Positions 38,048 to 47,556 of a DNA stretch of 64,000 nt are shown here, piece by piece. Under the pieces are notes generated by a model. The model worked only from the letters and a program-made list of their open reading frames with translations, was not told the DNA's origin and searched no databases. Numbering within the stretch: position 1 is the first letter of the stretch; each line of letters begins with the position of its first letter. Both the position numbers and the translations under genes were made by a program. The DNA comes from DASRFA01 sp035651755 (GTDB lineage Bacteria; Desulfobacterota; Binatia; UBA12015), in contig DASRFA010000047.1 of the NCBI GenBank assembly GCA_035651755.1, positions 24,797 through 88,796 on the forward strand, in the 5' to 3' direction.

Positions 38048-39277
38048 CTACGCACGGCCATCCTCCGCCGCCGCCGGCTGCCTGCCCGGCTCGACATCGT
38101 CACGCCAGACATGAGGCAGCCGACACACCCCCCAATCCGCTTTCGAGTTCACGATCGAAAACGGCGCCTCCCCCTCCTTCACCTCCAGCATCGTGAGCGG
38201 CCGACGATTGTCGATCGTCGCCACGTTGAAATGATAGCTGCCGCCGAGCAGCCCGAGCGACGGAAAATGTAGGGCCACGTAGAACCGGTCGCCGCCCAGC
38301 GACCGCGTCGCCGCCCCGTCGAGCTCGGTGGAGCCGCAATAGCACACCAGGCCGTCGCTGCGAACGATTCCGACCGCGACCCCGGGCTCGACGTCGGCGT
38401 CGGGGTCGCGCTCGAGCCAGACCTCGACGGTCGCCGGCTCACCGGTTTCGATGCGCCGCAGCGGTCGGCCCTGGCCGTCGACGGCTCGAACGGCGGTCAC
38501 GCGCACCATCGGGCGCGCCTCCGACGACGCGAGACCGGAGCGCTGCGCGATCATCCGGCCGCGCGTCCGATCCGCGTAGGCATCGCAGACGTCGGCGGCG
38601 GGGCCGTACGCGACGACGCGCCCGTGATCGAGCCAGAGAGCGCGATCGCAGAGCTTCTTCACCTGGTAGAGGTTGTGCGAGCAGAAGAGGAGCGTTCCGC
38701 CGTCCGCGAGGAAGCGGAGGATCTTGTCCGTGCACTTCGCCTGGAATCGCTGGTCGCCGACGGCGAGCGCCTCGTCGATGACGAGGACGTCGGGGTCCGC
38801 GGCGGTGGCGAGGGAGAACGCGAGGCGAAGGAACATGCCCGACGAGTAGGTCCGCATCGGCTGCTCGATGAACTCGCCGAGCTCCGAGAACGCGACGATG
38901 TCGTCGGCGCGACGCGCGAGGTCGTCGCGCGTCATCCCCTGCGCGGCGCCCGCCAGAAAGATGTTCTCGCGACCGGTGAACTCGCCGTGGAATCCGGCGC
39001 CGAGCTCGAGGATCGAGCCGATGCGGCCGGTGACTTCGATCCGGCCCGTCGTGGGAACCGACGCCCGGGCGACCATCGCGAGCAGCGTGCTCTTCCCCGC
39101 GCCGTTGTCGCCGACCAGGCCGAGCGCGGTGCCGGGTTCTATTTCGAACGAGGCGTCCTCGACCGCCCAGAACGTGGTATGGCGGGTCCGACCGTCCACC
39201 CACTCCAGCACGCGATCGAGCGGCCGTGCATACCGCCGGTAGCACTTCCCGAGCGCGACCGCGTCGACGGCGCTCAT
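38048..39277 (-). CDS. wzt: polysaccharide ABC exporter ATPase with carbohydrate-binding C-terminus
   Basis: A 409-residue Wzt-like protein. The ATPase part has Walker A GDNGAGKST (about 55-63), signature YSSGMFLRL, Walker B VLVIDEALAVGD and His switch CSHNLYQV. Residues about 250-395 form the Wzt C-terminal beta-sandwich that reads the end of the O-antigen chain (VKEGEAPFSIVNSKADWGVC at the end). It pairs with the permease encoded upstream by a 4-base overlap. Exports undecaprenyl-linked glycan made in the cytoplasm. Confidence 0.92.
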   Translation of the reverse strand: MSAVDAVALGKCYRRYARPLDRVLEWVDGRTRHTTFWAVEDASFEIEPGTALGLVGDNGAGKSTLLAMVARASVPTTGRIEVTGRIGSILELGAGFHGEFTGRENIFLAGAAQGMTRDDLARRADDIVAFSELGEFIEQPMRTYSSGMFLRLAFSLATAADPDVLVIDEALAVGDQRFQAKCTDKILRFLADGGTLLFCSHNLYQVKKLCDRALWLDHGRVVAYGPAADVCDAYADRTRGRMIAQRSGLASSEARPMVRVTAVRAVDGQGRPLRRIETGEPATVEVWLERDPDADVEPGVAVGIVRSDGLVCYCGSTELDGAATRSLGGDRFYVALHFPSLGLLGGSYHFNVATIDNRRPLTMLEVKEGEAPFSIVNSKADWGVCRLPHVWRDDVEPGRQPAAAEDGRA

Positions 39278-40113
39278 ACGAGATCGGCGATCTCGGCACG
39301 CGCGCGCGAGAGCGCGAACGCCCCGCCGGCGACCGCCAGCGCTGCGGCCGCGGCGCTCCACGCGAGGGCACCCCAGTCGGCCGGCTCGCCCAAGGCAAAT
39401 GCCCGAAAATTCACGATGATCCCGGCCAGCGGGTTGATCGAGAGCAGGCTTCGCAGCGCCTTCGGAGCAGACTCGACGGCGTAGACGATGGGCGTGAGAT
39501 AGAACCATGCCTGCAAGGCAGCAACGACCACCTGGGCCGTATCGCGGATATAGACGTGCAGGACCCCGAGAATCCAACCGACCCCGACCGCGAGCGCGAC
39601 CTGGATGGCCAGGGGGAGGAGGCAGAGCGGCAGCGTCACCGGCAGCCCGACCCCGAGGATGGGCATCGCGACCACGAGGAGCGCGAGCGCCACGCACTCG
39701 TGGACCGTCGCCGTGAGCACCGGCTGGACGAGCACGATCTCCGGGGGGAATGCCATGCGCTTCACCAGGACCCCGCTGTCCGCGAGCGCCGTCGTCGCTC
39801 GGACGAGGCCCTCCTGGAACCCGATCCAGGGAAACAGCCCCCAGGCGAGCACCACGGCGAACGGCACCCCGGCCGCCACGGCGCCGAAGCGAACCTGGAG
39901 CACCATCGAGAACACGGTCGTCAGGATCGCGATCTGGACGAGCGGGTTCACGACCGCCCAGAAGACGCCGGCGCTCGATCCCGCGTAGCGCGTCCGGAGG
40001 TCGCGCACGACGAGGGCCCGCAGGAGATCGCGCTTCCCCCAGAGCTCCCGGAGGGGCGCGGCCGCGGATGGCCGCTCGGCTCGCCGATCGTCGGCTCCCA
40101 CGAGGGCCTTCAC
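39274..40113 (-). CDS. wzm: polysaccharide ABC exporter permease
   Basis: A 279-residue ABC-2 permease with six membrane segments. The N-terminal block WGKRDLLRALVVRDLRTRYA is a coupling helix with the usual R-x-x-YA, and NPLAGIIVNFRAFAL near 222-236 is typical of Wzm. GTG at 40113 overlaps the upstream stop; the wzt ATG overlaps its own stop. Confidence 0.9.
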   Translation of the reverse strand: MKALVGADDRRAERPSAAAPLRELWGKRDLLRALVVRDLRTRYAGSSAGVFWAVVNPLVQIAILTTVFSMVLQVRFGAVAAGVPFAVVLAWGLFPWIGFQEGLVRATTALADSGVLVKRMAFPPEIVLVQPVLTATVHECVALALLVVAMPILGVGLPVTLPLCLLPLAIQVALAVGVGWILGVLHVYIRDTAQVVVAALQAWFYLTPIVYAVESAPKALRSLLSINPLAGIIVNFRAFALGEPADWGALAWSAAAAALAVAGGAFALSRARAEIADLV

Positions 40114-41735
40114 GGCCGCGCGCGCCTGCGGCGCGCGAGCTCGAGTCCGCGCTGCGCGTCGCCGGGACCTCCCGCGGCGATCGCCTCCTCGAAGGTCGCG
40201 GCCGCGGCGTCTGCAGCGCCGAGCCCGAGCTGCGCCCAGCCGAGCGCGAGGAGAGCGCGCGCGTCCCTCCGCTCCGCGAGCGCGCGACGCGCGAGGTCGC
40301 GCGCGCGCGCATGGTTCCCGAGGCGCGTCTCGACGCCGGCGAGCGCGAGCAGGACGTCGCGGTCGTCGGGCGCGACGTCGTACGCGGCGACGAGCGCGTC
40401 GCGCGCCTCCGCGAGGCGATTCGCTTGGACGAGCGCCACCCCGAGGTTGTAGCGCGCGCGCAGCGATCCGGGCGCGACGGAGAGCGTCGCCCGCCAGAGC
40501 GTCTCGTCGTCGCGCCAGTCGCCGGCGCGGACGAACGTGCGCGCCGCGAGCGCCGCGAGAACCACCCCGGCGACGGCCGCCGTCGCTTGCGGCCGGCGCA
40601 GGAGACCCGCGCTCACGCCCTCGCCGGCCGCCAGCGCCAGGCCCGCGAGCCCGAGGTACGCGTTGTGCTCCGCGATCACCTCGGCGTAGGGAACGATCTG
40701 CGCGACCGGCAGAAGGCTCGCGAGGAACCAGAGAAGCCCGGCGCCGGCGACCGCGCCGCGTGCGAGGAGCCAGACCGCGGCGCCGACGACGGCGGCGAGG
40801 GCGAGCGCGGCCGCGACCGCGCTCGCGTCGAGCGCCGTGGCCGGGAGCGCATACGCGCCGGCGCGGTAGTCGGCGGAGAGTCGCGCCGGCCAGAGCGCCA
40901 GCGCCAGATAGCGCCCGAGCACGTCGAGCGTCAGCGCCGGCTGCGGCGCGAGCGCCGCCTGGCTCGCGCGCGCCGCGAGCGGCGTCAGGCGATCCGGATA
41001 GAGGAGGACCGCGGCGCCGACGCAGGCGAGCGCGACGGCGGCGAGCGCGAGCGCGAGCCGGAAGCCGCGCGCGCGTGCTGCCGATGGCGACGTACGCTGC
41101 CGCCGCGCGTGCACGATCGCGAGCAGCGCCGCGAGCACGGGCACGACGAGCGCGGTCTCCTTGGATCCGACGGCGAGGAGGCCGGCGACGACGGCGCCGC
41201 CGAGCGCGGCTCCCGCGGCGCCCCGGCGCGGCACGGATGCGGCACGCCGACCCGCGTCGCCGGCATCGCGCGCGTCACCGCTGCGCACGCTCGCGAGGTC
41301 GAGGAACCACCACCAGAGTCGGAGCGCGACCAGCGCGAAGAAGCCGCACAGGAGATCGCGCCGTCCCGCGACGTACGCGACCGCCTCGCTGCTCAGCGGG
41401 TGCACCGCGAAGAGCAGCGCCGCCGCGAGCGCGCCGCCTTCCGAGCCGACCGTCGCGCGCGCGAGGCTCAGGAGCGCGAGCGCTGCCGCCGCGTGCCAGA
41501 CCAGGTTGCTCGCGTGGAAGACCCCGGGCGCGAGCCCGCCCGCGAGCGCGTGATCGACGCGGTAGGAGAGCACGCGCACGGGGCGGTAGGAGAAGCCGCC
41601 GCCGCGCCGCGCCACGAGGTCGAGCGATTGCGAGAGCGGCTCGCGCACGAGCGGGTTGTCGAGGACGAGCATCTGGTCGTCGAACGCGAACCCGTGGCCG
41701 ATCGTCCGCCCGTACACCGCGGCGATCGCCGCCAC
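40110..41735 (-). CDS. TMTC-like membrane protein with C-terminal TPR repeats
   Basis: At least 541 residues. The opening GHGFAFDDQMLVLDNPLVRE holds the GT-C acidic pair, and about ten membrane helices follow (with the HPLSSEAVAYVAGRRDLL block at about 110-128). Three or four TPR repeats close the protein. This matches the DUF1736/TMTC family, protein O-mannosyltransferase-like proteins. In that family a full helix precedes the FDD motif, but here the only standard start (GTG at 41735) leaves just part of it; the helix reads on in frame to about 41790 without an ATG, GTG or TTG, so the start is uncertain. It shares the operon with wzm. Confidence 0.78.
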   Translation of the reverse strand: MAAIAAVYGRTIGHGFAFDDQMLVLDNPLVREPLSQSLDLVARRGGGFSYRPVRVLSYRVDHALAGGLAPGVFHASNLVWHAAAALALLSLARATVGSEGGALAAALLFAVHPLSSEAVAYVAGRRDLLCGFFALVALRLWWWFLDLASVRSGDARDAGDAGRRAASVPRRGAAGAALGGAVVAGLLAVGSKETALVVPVLAALLAIVHARRQRTSPSAARARGFRLALALAAVALACVGAAVLLYPDRLTPLAARASQAALAPQPALTLDVLGRYLALALWPARLSADYRAGAYALPATALDASAVAAALALAAVVGAAVWLLARGAVAGAGLLWFLASLLPVAQIVPYAEVIAEHNAYLGLAGLALAAGEGVSAGLLRRPQATAAVAGVVLAALAARTFVRAGDWRDDETLWRATLSVAPGSLRARYNLGVALVQANRLAEARDALVAAYDVAPDDRDVLLALAGVETRLGNHARARDLARRALAERRDARALLALGWAQLGLGAADAAAATFEEAIAAGGPGDAQRGLELARRRRARP

Positions 41736-41820
41736 GACCGCGAGCGCGCTCGCCGCCCGGCGGCCGCGCTCGCCGAGCGCCGCGAGCCGCTTCAGCTCAT
41801 CGCTCCGCCGGACGCCCGCG

Positions 41821-44463
41821 TCAATCGCTCGTGTCGTCGCGGTTGGGAAGGAGACCCGGGCGCGGGCGGTCCGCCGTCGTGGCGCGCGACCGCATCCGCT
41901 TCAGCCGGTAGAGCTCCTGCGGCGTCGGCGGGCGGAGGCCCTTGGTGTTCTCGATCTCGTCGACGACGTCCCACAGGCGGTCCTTGTACTCCTGCGTCAC
42001 CTGCAGCCCTTCGGCGCGGTTTCGGATCACCCGCGGCGTGAGGAGCACGATCAGCTCGACGCGCCGCACCATGTCGTTGTCCTGCCGGAAGAGACGACCG
42101 AGCACCGGCAGGTCCATCAGATACGGAACGCCGCTCCGGTCGCGCGACGTGATCTCCTGGATGATTCCGCCGATCAGGAGCGAGTCGCCGTTCTGGACGA
42201 CGGCCGTGGTCTCGGCCTCGCGGGTCGTGAACGACGGCGAGCCCGTGCCGCCGAACGACGCCTGGCCGACGTCGCTGACCTCCTGGCGGACCTGCAGGTT
42301 GACGAGGCCGTCGGCGTTCACCTGCGGCAGCACGCGCAGGATGACGCCGGTCGAACGGTACTGGATGCTGTTCACGAGCGCCGTCGTGCCGGTCGCGTTC
42401 TGGATGCCCGGGATGTTCGACTGCGACGTCAGGATCGGGATCTCCGTTCCGATGTGGATCGACGCCTCGCGGTTGTCGGCCGTCAGGATCTGCGGGCTCG
42501 CGAGGCCCTTCACCCGCCCGGCGCTCGCCATGGCCTCGAGCGTGATTCGGAAGGTGTTCTGGTCGGTGATGATCGCGGTGATCGCGTTCGGGTTCGTCGG
42601 GTCGATGCTGATGATGCGCTTGACGAGGTTGGCGTCGAGCCCGGCGACCGCCGGGAGCTGCAGCACGGATTGCGCGGCGCCCGACGGAGCGGGCGTGGGG
42701 GTCGCCGGGGCGGCGGTCGGGATCGTGCCGACGCCGGCGTTCGCGATCACCGACTGCAGCCCGAACGTCATGTCCTTGTTCAGGCTCACTTCGGCGATCA
42801 GGACCTCGATCACGACCTGTCGCGGCACGACGTCGAGCTCGCGCAGGACGTTCAGGATCTGCGTGTAGTCGCGCTTCGTCGCGAGGATCACGATCGAGTT
42901 CGAGATCTCGTCGGCGACGATCCGGACCTCCTCCTGGAAGAGCGAGAGCTGGCCCTGCCCGCCCGGCAGCACGAAGCCCGACGCGCCGGCACCGCCGCCG
43001 ACGCCACCGCCTCCCGGCGCGCCGCCGAGCACGCCCGCCGGCTGGGCCCGGCGGCCGCCGGCCGTCCCGCCTCCGAGGCTGCCGCCTCCGAGGCCGCCTC
43101 CCCCTCCGAGGCCCCCGCCGCCTCCGCCCAGCGCCGACGTGGACGAGAGGCCGCCGCGCGAGGACCCGCCACCGAGGCCGCCACCGCCGAGACCGCCGCC
43201 CCGGCCGAGGCCACCGCCGCCGAGACCTCCACCGCCCAGGCCACCGCCGCCGAGACCGCCGCCGCCCAGCCCTCCACCGCCGAGGCCGCCGCGGCCGCCC
43301 GTCGTGCCGAACCCGCCGCGGCCGAAGCCCGGCTGTCCGGCCTGCGCGGCCCCGCCCTGGCCCGGCCCGCCACCGCCGCCGCCGCCGTACAGCTCGTTCA
43401 GGACGAGCGCGAGGTCGGCCGCCTTGGCGTTCTGGACGTTGTAGACGCGAACCGTGCGGGACGCTTCCTCGTCGGGGGGGACGTCGAGCAGCTTCATCCA
43501 GTACTCGACGGCGCGGAACGCGTCGTCGTTGAACGCGAGCACGGCGACGGAGTTCAGGCGGACGAGCGGGATCGCATAGACGCCGCGCTCCTGCGCGGCC
43601 TGGCCGGTGATCCCGTAGGTGTCGAGGACGGCGAGCAGCTCCGTGCCGAGCTCCTCGATGTCGGCGTTCTTGACCTTGAAGATGCGCGCCTTGAGGTCCT
43701 TGAAGCTGTCGCGGTCGAGGAGCTGGATCATCTCGCGCAGGCGCTCGACGTTGCTCGCCAGGTCGGTGATGATCAGCAGGTTCGCGCGCGGATACGGGAT
43801 GACGTCGCCGCCGGGAGTGATGAAGGGCTGGATGAGGTTGCCCATCTCCTGCGCGGCCAGGTTCTTCACCTCGACGAGCTCGATGATGAACGAGTCGTCG
43901 GTCACCATTCCGGAGAGACCCTTGCGCGAGACGTTGACGCGGGTCTTCGCCTCGGCGATCGGCATGATGTTGTAGATCTCGCCGACCTTGACGGCCGCGA
44001 TGCCGAGCGACCGCAGAATCTGGTTGAAGATCGGGAACAGCTCGCTGCGCGGGATGCGGCCCGTCGTGCGGATCGTCACCTGACCTTCGACGCGCGGATC
44101 GATCTGGTAGCTGATGCCGAGCGCCCCGGCGAGGCTCGCCACCACCTCGCGGATGTCGGCCGCCTCGAACGAGAGGACGATCGCGTCCTCGCCCGCTTCG
44201 GCGGGCGCGGGCGCCGGCGCCGCCGCGTGCGCGGGCGGGGGCGCGGGCGCCGGCTCGGCCGGCGCCACGGCCGCAGGCGGGACCGGCGTCGCGGCCGCGA
44301 CCGGCGGCGGAAGTCCCGGCTCGGCGGCGGGCGGCACCGGCTGGGCGGCCGCAAGAGCGGCACCGACGGCGGCGAAGACGACCAGCGCGAGCGCGCCGCG
44401 AGCGAGGCGAGAGTCGGCCGAGCCGACCATCGCCTTCTGCTCCACAGGTCTCTTCCCAGCCAT
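41821..44463 (-). CDS. gspD: type II secretion secretin GspD with an expanded Gly-rich loop
   Basis: An 880-residue outer-membrane channel subunit. After the signal peptide and a Pro/Ala linker come N0 (about 95-160), N1, N2 and N3 domains, then the secretin domain with VKGLASPQILTADNREASIH and the C-terminal VPYLMDLPVLGRLFR motif. In N3, residues about 356-500 are almost all Gly, Leu, Ala and Pro with tandem GLGGG units, far longer than the usual N3 loop. Start codons at 44463 and 44430 are both possible. It follows gspC after 83 bases and ends the secretion operon. Confidence 0.95.
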   Translation of the reverse strand: MAGKRPVEQKAMVGSADSRLARGALALVVFAAVGAALAAAQPVPPAAEPGLPPPVAAATPVPPAAVAPAEPAPAPPPAHAAAPAPAPAEAGEDAIVLSFEAADIREVVASLAGALGISYQIDPRVEGQVTIRTTGRIPRSELFPIFNQILRSLGIAAVKVGEIYNIMPIAEAKTRVNVSRKGLSGMVTDDSFIIELVEVKNLAAQEMGNLIQPFITPGGDVIPYPRANLLIITDLASNVERLREMIQLLDRDSFKDLKARIFKVKNADIEELGTELLAVLDTYGITGQAAQERGVYAIPLVRLNSVAVLAFNDDAFRAVEYWMKLLDVPPDEEASRTVRVYNVQNAKAADLALVLNELYGGGGGGGPGQGGAAQAGQPGFGRGGFGTTGGRGGLGGGGLGGGGLGGGGLGGGGLGGGGLGRGGGLGGGGLGGGSSRGGLSSTSALGGGGGGLGGGGGLGGGSLGGGTAGGRRAQPAGVLGGAPGGGGVGGGAGASGFVLPGGQGQLSLFQEEVRIVADEISNSIVILATKRDYTQILNVLRELDVVPRQVVIEVLIAEVSLNKDMTFGLQSVIANAGVGTIPTAAPATPTPAPSGAAQSVLQLPAVAGLDANLVKRIISIDPTNPNAITAIITDQNTFRITLEAMASAGRVKGLASPQILTADNREASIHIGTEIPILTSQSNIPGIQNATGTTALVNSIQYRSTGVILRVLPQVNADGLVNLQVRQEVSDVGQASFGGTGSPSFTTREAETTAVVQNGDSLLIGGIIQEITSRDRSGVPYLMDLPVLGRLFRQDNDMVRRVELIVLLTPRVIRNRAEGLQVTQEYKDRLWDVVDEIENTKGLRPPTPQELYRLKRMRSRATTADRPRPGLLPNRDDTSD
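42960..43400 (-). repeat. in-frame GGLGG-type coding repeat within gspD
   Basis: Short tandem units, 15 bases in the most regular part (about 43190-43290), encode GLGGG pentapeptides. They lie inside the variable loop of the N3 domain. On DNA the pattern is CCGCC-rich on the plus strand and could be unstable in replication. Confidence 0.8.
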
Positions 44464-44546
44464 TCCCTGGACCCCCCCCGCCGTCCGACCGTCCTACCCG
44501 AGATCGTTCGGAACGGAAATCGAACGGCCTGCGGCGCGAGCCTCCG

Positions 44547-45269
44547 TCACTGACGGGCGGCCTCGGCGCGCAGCCTCTTCAACCGCTCTCGAGCGCTCTC
44601 CGCGCGCTGGCGCGCGTCGAGGCTCGGATCGGCGGGCGCGATCGCGCCGGCCGCGGCGCGCTGCTGCGCCGGCGCCATCGGCTGCGGCGCGCCGGGCGGC
44701 GGGCCTTGCGGTCGTAGCGGTCCACCGCCACCGGGAGCCGCCGCCGCGGCGCTCGGCTTCCCGCCGGGTCCGAATCCCTTCTTGGCGGCGGCCTTGTCGA
44801 TGATCATCTGAACCGTGGTCTCCTCGCCGCCGGGTCCGATGAGAGAGATCTGCTCGGTCCCGATGCGGCCGACCTTGTAGCCCGAGATCTCCTCGCCTTC
44901 CCGCATGTGGAACTGCTTGTTCGCCTGCGCGGTGTCGATCAACAGCGCCTCGCGCTCGGTACCGACGACGATCACCCCGGCGAGCTTCAATGTCGGCGGC
45001 GGCGGAGCGGGCGTCGCGACCGGAGCCGGCGCCGCCTCCTCGGCGGCCTTCCGTGACTGATCGAACAGGTCCTTGTCGGCGATCACCGAGACGAGCTGCG
45101 GAATCGGCGGCGTTCGCGGCGCCGGCGGCAAATCGGTGGCCGGCCTCGGACCGCTGTCGGGCGCGGGGGGGCGGTCCGGGACGTCGCGCCGCCACACGCC
45201 GATCGTGCGCCACGCGGCGAGCGCGATGAGAGCCACCAGGACGATGTTCAGGATGCCGAATCGTTTCAT
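44547..45269 (-). CDS. gspC: type II secretion protein GspC
   Basis: A 240-residue inner-membrane protein with one N-terminal helix (FGILNIVLVALIALAAW), a Pro-rich linker, and the HR domain (about 93-160, LKLAGVIVVGTEREALLIDT) that contacts secretin N0. The C-terminal part is Ala/Pro/Gly-rich and ends in a charged helix, with no PDZ domain. The ATG at 45269 overlaps the upstream gspM-like stop. It links the inner-membrane platform to GspD. Confidence 0.88.
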   Translation of the reverse strand: MKRFGILNIVLVALIALAAWRTIGVWRRDVPDRPPAPDSGPRPATDLPPAPRTPPIPQLVSVIADKDLFDQSRKAAEEAAPAPVATPAPPPPTLKLAGVIVVGTEREALLIDTAQANKQFHMREGEEISGYKVGRIGTEQISLIGPGGEETTVQMIIDKAAAKKGFGPGGKPSAAAAAPGGGGPLRPQGPPPGAPQPMAPAQQRAAAGAIAPADPSLDARQRAESARERLKRLRAEAARQ

Positions 45270-46048
45270 GACGGTGGCGACGCGAGATTGCCCGTGCCGA
45301 GCGCGTCGGGCGGCACCTCCATCGGCTCGTCGGCAGGTGCCGGCGCGCCGGGGCCGGCGGGCGCCGGCCCCGGCGCCGGGCCTCCGGAATCCGCGGCGGC
45401 GGCAGCGGCGGCGTGGGTCGCGCCCGGCGCCGCGGCGGGACCGGCCTGGGCCAGCGCGGTGCCCTGGACGACGCCCGCGACCTCGATCGTCGCCGACACG
45501 GCTCGCGGCGCGTTGTCGCGGCGCGCGGCGCCGCGCCGGCTGAGCTCGATGAAGGGGATGCTGACGCGCAGATCGCCGAACTCGAGCCCGGCGAGGAAAT
45601 CGGCGAGGTGTCGCAGCTCGCCGTTCGCGGTGATGCGAAGCGAGACGCGCCGGAACGGTCCCATCGCCTCGTCGCGCATCACCTGGGTCGTCTGCAGGCT
45701 CACGCTCTTCTCCGCGGCGAGGCTCGAGATGCGCTCCTGGAGCGAGGCCGCCGCGAGCGTCGGCGTGTCGCCCGGCACGAGGTGCTGGGCCGTGTCGCGG
45801 AAACGCTGCTTCAGCGCCGTGAGCTGCTTCTCGACGTCGGACGCGCGCGTCACGGTGCGGCGGGCGTTCGCGAGGCGATCGGCGGTGAGCTGGATGTCCT
45901 CCTTCACGTCGCGCCGATACTCGACGAGCCATCCGATGCCGAAGCGGAGCAGCACCAGCACGCCCACGACGCCGAGCACGACGTAGAGCCGCTCCTGGCG
46001 GCTCGCGGCGCGGAAGCGCGCGAGCAGGTTCGCGAGGAGGTCCCTCAT
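45266..46048 (-). CDS. gspM: type II secretion protein GspM (PilO-like)
   Basis: A 260-residue bitopic protein: a cytoplasmic helix RLYVVLGVVGVLVLLRF (about 20-37) as membrane anchor, a coiled coil (VKEDIQLTADRLANARRTV), and a ferredoxin-like periplasmic domain (RVSLRITANGELRHLADFLAGL), as in GspM and PilO. A Pro/Ala-rich tail of 60 residues is extra. It pairs with GspL. ATG overlaps the gspL stop. Confidence 0.85.
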   Translation of the reverse strand: MRDLLANLLARFRAASRQERLYVVLGVVGVLVLLRFGIGWLVEYRRDVKEDIQLTADRLANARRTVTRASDVEKQLTALKQRFRDTAQHLVPGDTPTLAAASLQERISSLAAEKSVSLQTTQVMRDEAMGPFRRVSLRITANGELRHLADFLAGLEFGDLRVSIPFIELSRRGAARRDNAPRAVSATIEVAGVVQGTALAQAGPAAAPGATHAAAAAAADSGGPAPGPAPAGPGAPAPADEPMEVPPDALGTGNLASPPS

Positions 46049-47556
46049 TGCTCGATCTCGGTCGTGAGCGAGAAGCGCTCCTGGTTGTTCTGCACCTTCG
46101 TGACCGGCGACGTGAACTGCGCGTTCCGGAAGTGGCGCGACTTCTCGAGCAGCGGCACGAGATCGGAAGCCGACTTCGCGAAGCCCTCGAGCTCGATGCG
46201 ATCGTTCCGCACGCGGAACGTCGAGAGGTAGGCGCTCTCCGGGATGACCTCGGTGAGCTCGCGCAGGAGGACGGTGACGCGGCGCGAGTCGTCCTGGGTG
46301 AGAATGCCGAGCCGCTCGCGGATGCCCTTGGCCTCCTCCTCGTTGCGATGGATCTCGCGGATCTTGGGCTCGAGCGAGGCGAGCTCCTGATGGAGCTCGC
46401 TCGAGATGCGATGGTCCTTGATCATCGCGCTCACGAGCCAGACCAGCGTGACGACGACGAGCACCGCCGCGCTCAGGAACGTGAGGACCGGCGCGCCCTC
46501 CTCCACCGCGCGCCGCTCCTCGAGCGGCAGCAGGTTCAAGCCGGACGCGCCCTCGCGCACGGCGTCGAGCGCGGCGCCGATCGCCGGGCCGAGCGCGGGA
46601 TCGGGGGCCGCGTAGAAGCCCTCCGGCGCGGAGAGCGCGGACTCGAGCCCGCGGACGAGATCCGAACCGGTCGCGACGAGGTCGTCGCCGAGCGCCGCGG
46701 CCGGCGGCCCGGCCGGAGCGCCCGGCTCGCCGCTCGCGCCGCCCGCGGCGGGAGCGCCTTGCGGCGCGCCGACGATGCCGGAGCGCCACGCGTAGACGCG
46801 GACGTCGGAGGCGGGGATCGCAGCCGCGGCGGCCTCCTCGGCGACCAGCCGCTCGACGGCGGCGGCCGACGCGACCTCGGCGGAACGCAGCAGATGGGAC
46901 GCGCGCAGCGCGTGGCCGGCGACGAAGTCGATCTCGACGACGCCTCCGTCGTCGACGAGCATGGCGGTCGGCGGCGCCTCGCCGCCGGCCGCGAAGCTCA
47001 CGACGTCGAGCAGCGCGACCGGCGTGATGGCCACGCCGCGCGCGCGCACGCCGGCCGCCTCGAGCGCCGCCAGATGGTCGCCCACGATCCGCCGCGGCAG
47101 CGCAACGACCAGGACGTCGAGCTTCTCGGAGCCGGCGCCGGGGTCGCGCACGAGGAAGTCGAAGTAGACCTCGTCGCGCGGGATCGGGAGCAGCCGGTCG
47201 ATCTCGAACTCGACGACCTGGCGGACGTCGTTGCGCGCGGCCGACGGCAGCGCGAGCCGCGACAGGAGCGCGTTGCCGCGCGGGAGCGAGACGTACGCGC
47301 GGTCCGCGCCGATGCCGTGGGTCGCGAGGAATCCCGACACGGCGGACGAGAGCGCGGCGCGCCGGGCGTCGGGCTGGTCCTGCGGCGGGAGCGCCGCGAG
47401 GTGATGGTGCGCGAGCGTCACGGTCGCGAGCCGCTTCACGAGATGAGCGAGCGCGACGTGGCGCTGCCCGATCGCGATGCCGAGGCCGTCGATGAAGTCG
47501 AGGCGCGTGGCGCGCCGGACGACGCGCATCGCCCCCGCGGGAAGCCCCACGTTCAC
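46045..47556 (-). CDS. gspL: type II secretion protein GspL (PilM-PilN-like)
   Basis: A 503-residue protein with an actin-like cytoplasmic domain (about 20-260, like PilM, including VEFEIDRLLPIPRDEVYFDF), a Pro/Gly linker, one membrane helix (about 345-370), a coiled coil and a PilN-like periplasmic domain (about 410-500). In effect it is a fused PilM-PilN, as usual for GspL. It recruits the GspE ATPase, which is not encoded here. GTG at 47556 overlaps the gspK stop. Confidence 0.88.
   Translation of the reverse strand: MNVGLPAGAMRVVRRATRLDFIDGLGIAIGQRHVALAHLVKRLATVTLAHHHLAALPPQDQPDARRAALSSAVSGFLATHGIGADRAYVSLPRGNALLSRLALPSAARNDVRQVVEFEIDRLLPIPRDEVYFDFLVRDPGAGSEKLDVLVVALPRRIVGDHLAALEAAGVRARGVAITPVALLDVVSFAAGGEAPPTAMLVDDGGVVEIDFVAGHALRASHLLRSAEVASAAAVERLVAEEAAAAAIPASDVRVYAWRSGIVGAPQGAPAAGGASGEPGAPAGPPAAALGDDLVATGSDLVRGLESALSAPEGFYAAPDPALGPAIGAALDAVREGASGLNLLPLEERRAVEEGAPVLTFLSAAVLVVVTLVWLVSAMIKDHRISSELHQELASLEPKIREIHRNEEEAKGIRERLGILTQDDSRRVTVLLRELTEVIPESAYLSTFRVRNDRIELEGFAKSASDLVPLLEKSRHFRNAQFTSPVTKVQNNQERFSLTTEIEQ

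Noticed and set aside
43180..43400. Regular short repeats that could be taken for a CRISPR array or minisatellite
   Set aside because: Units are 15 bases without spacers and stay in frame as GLGGG codons within gspD.
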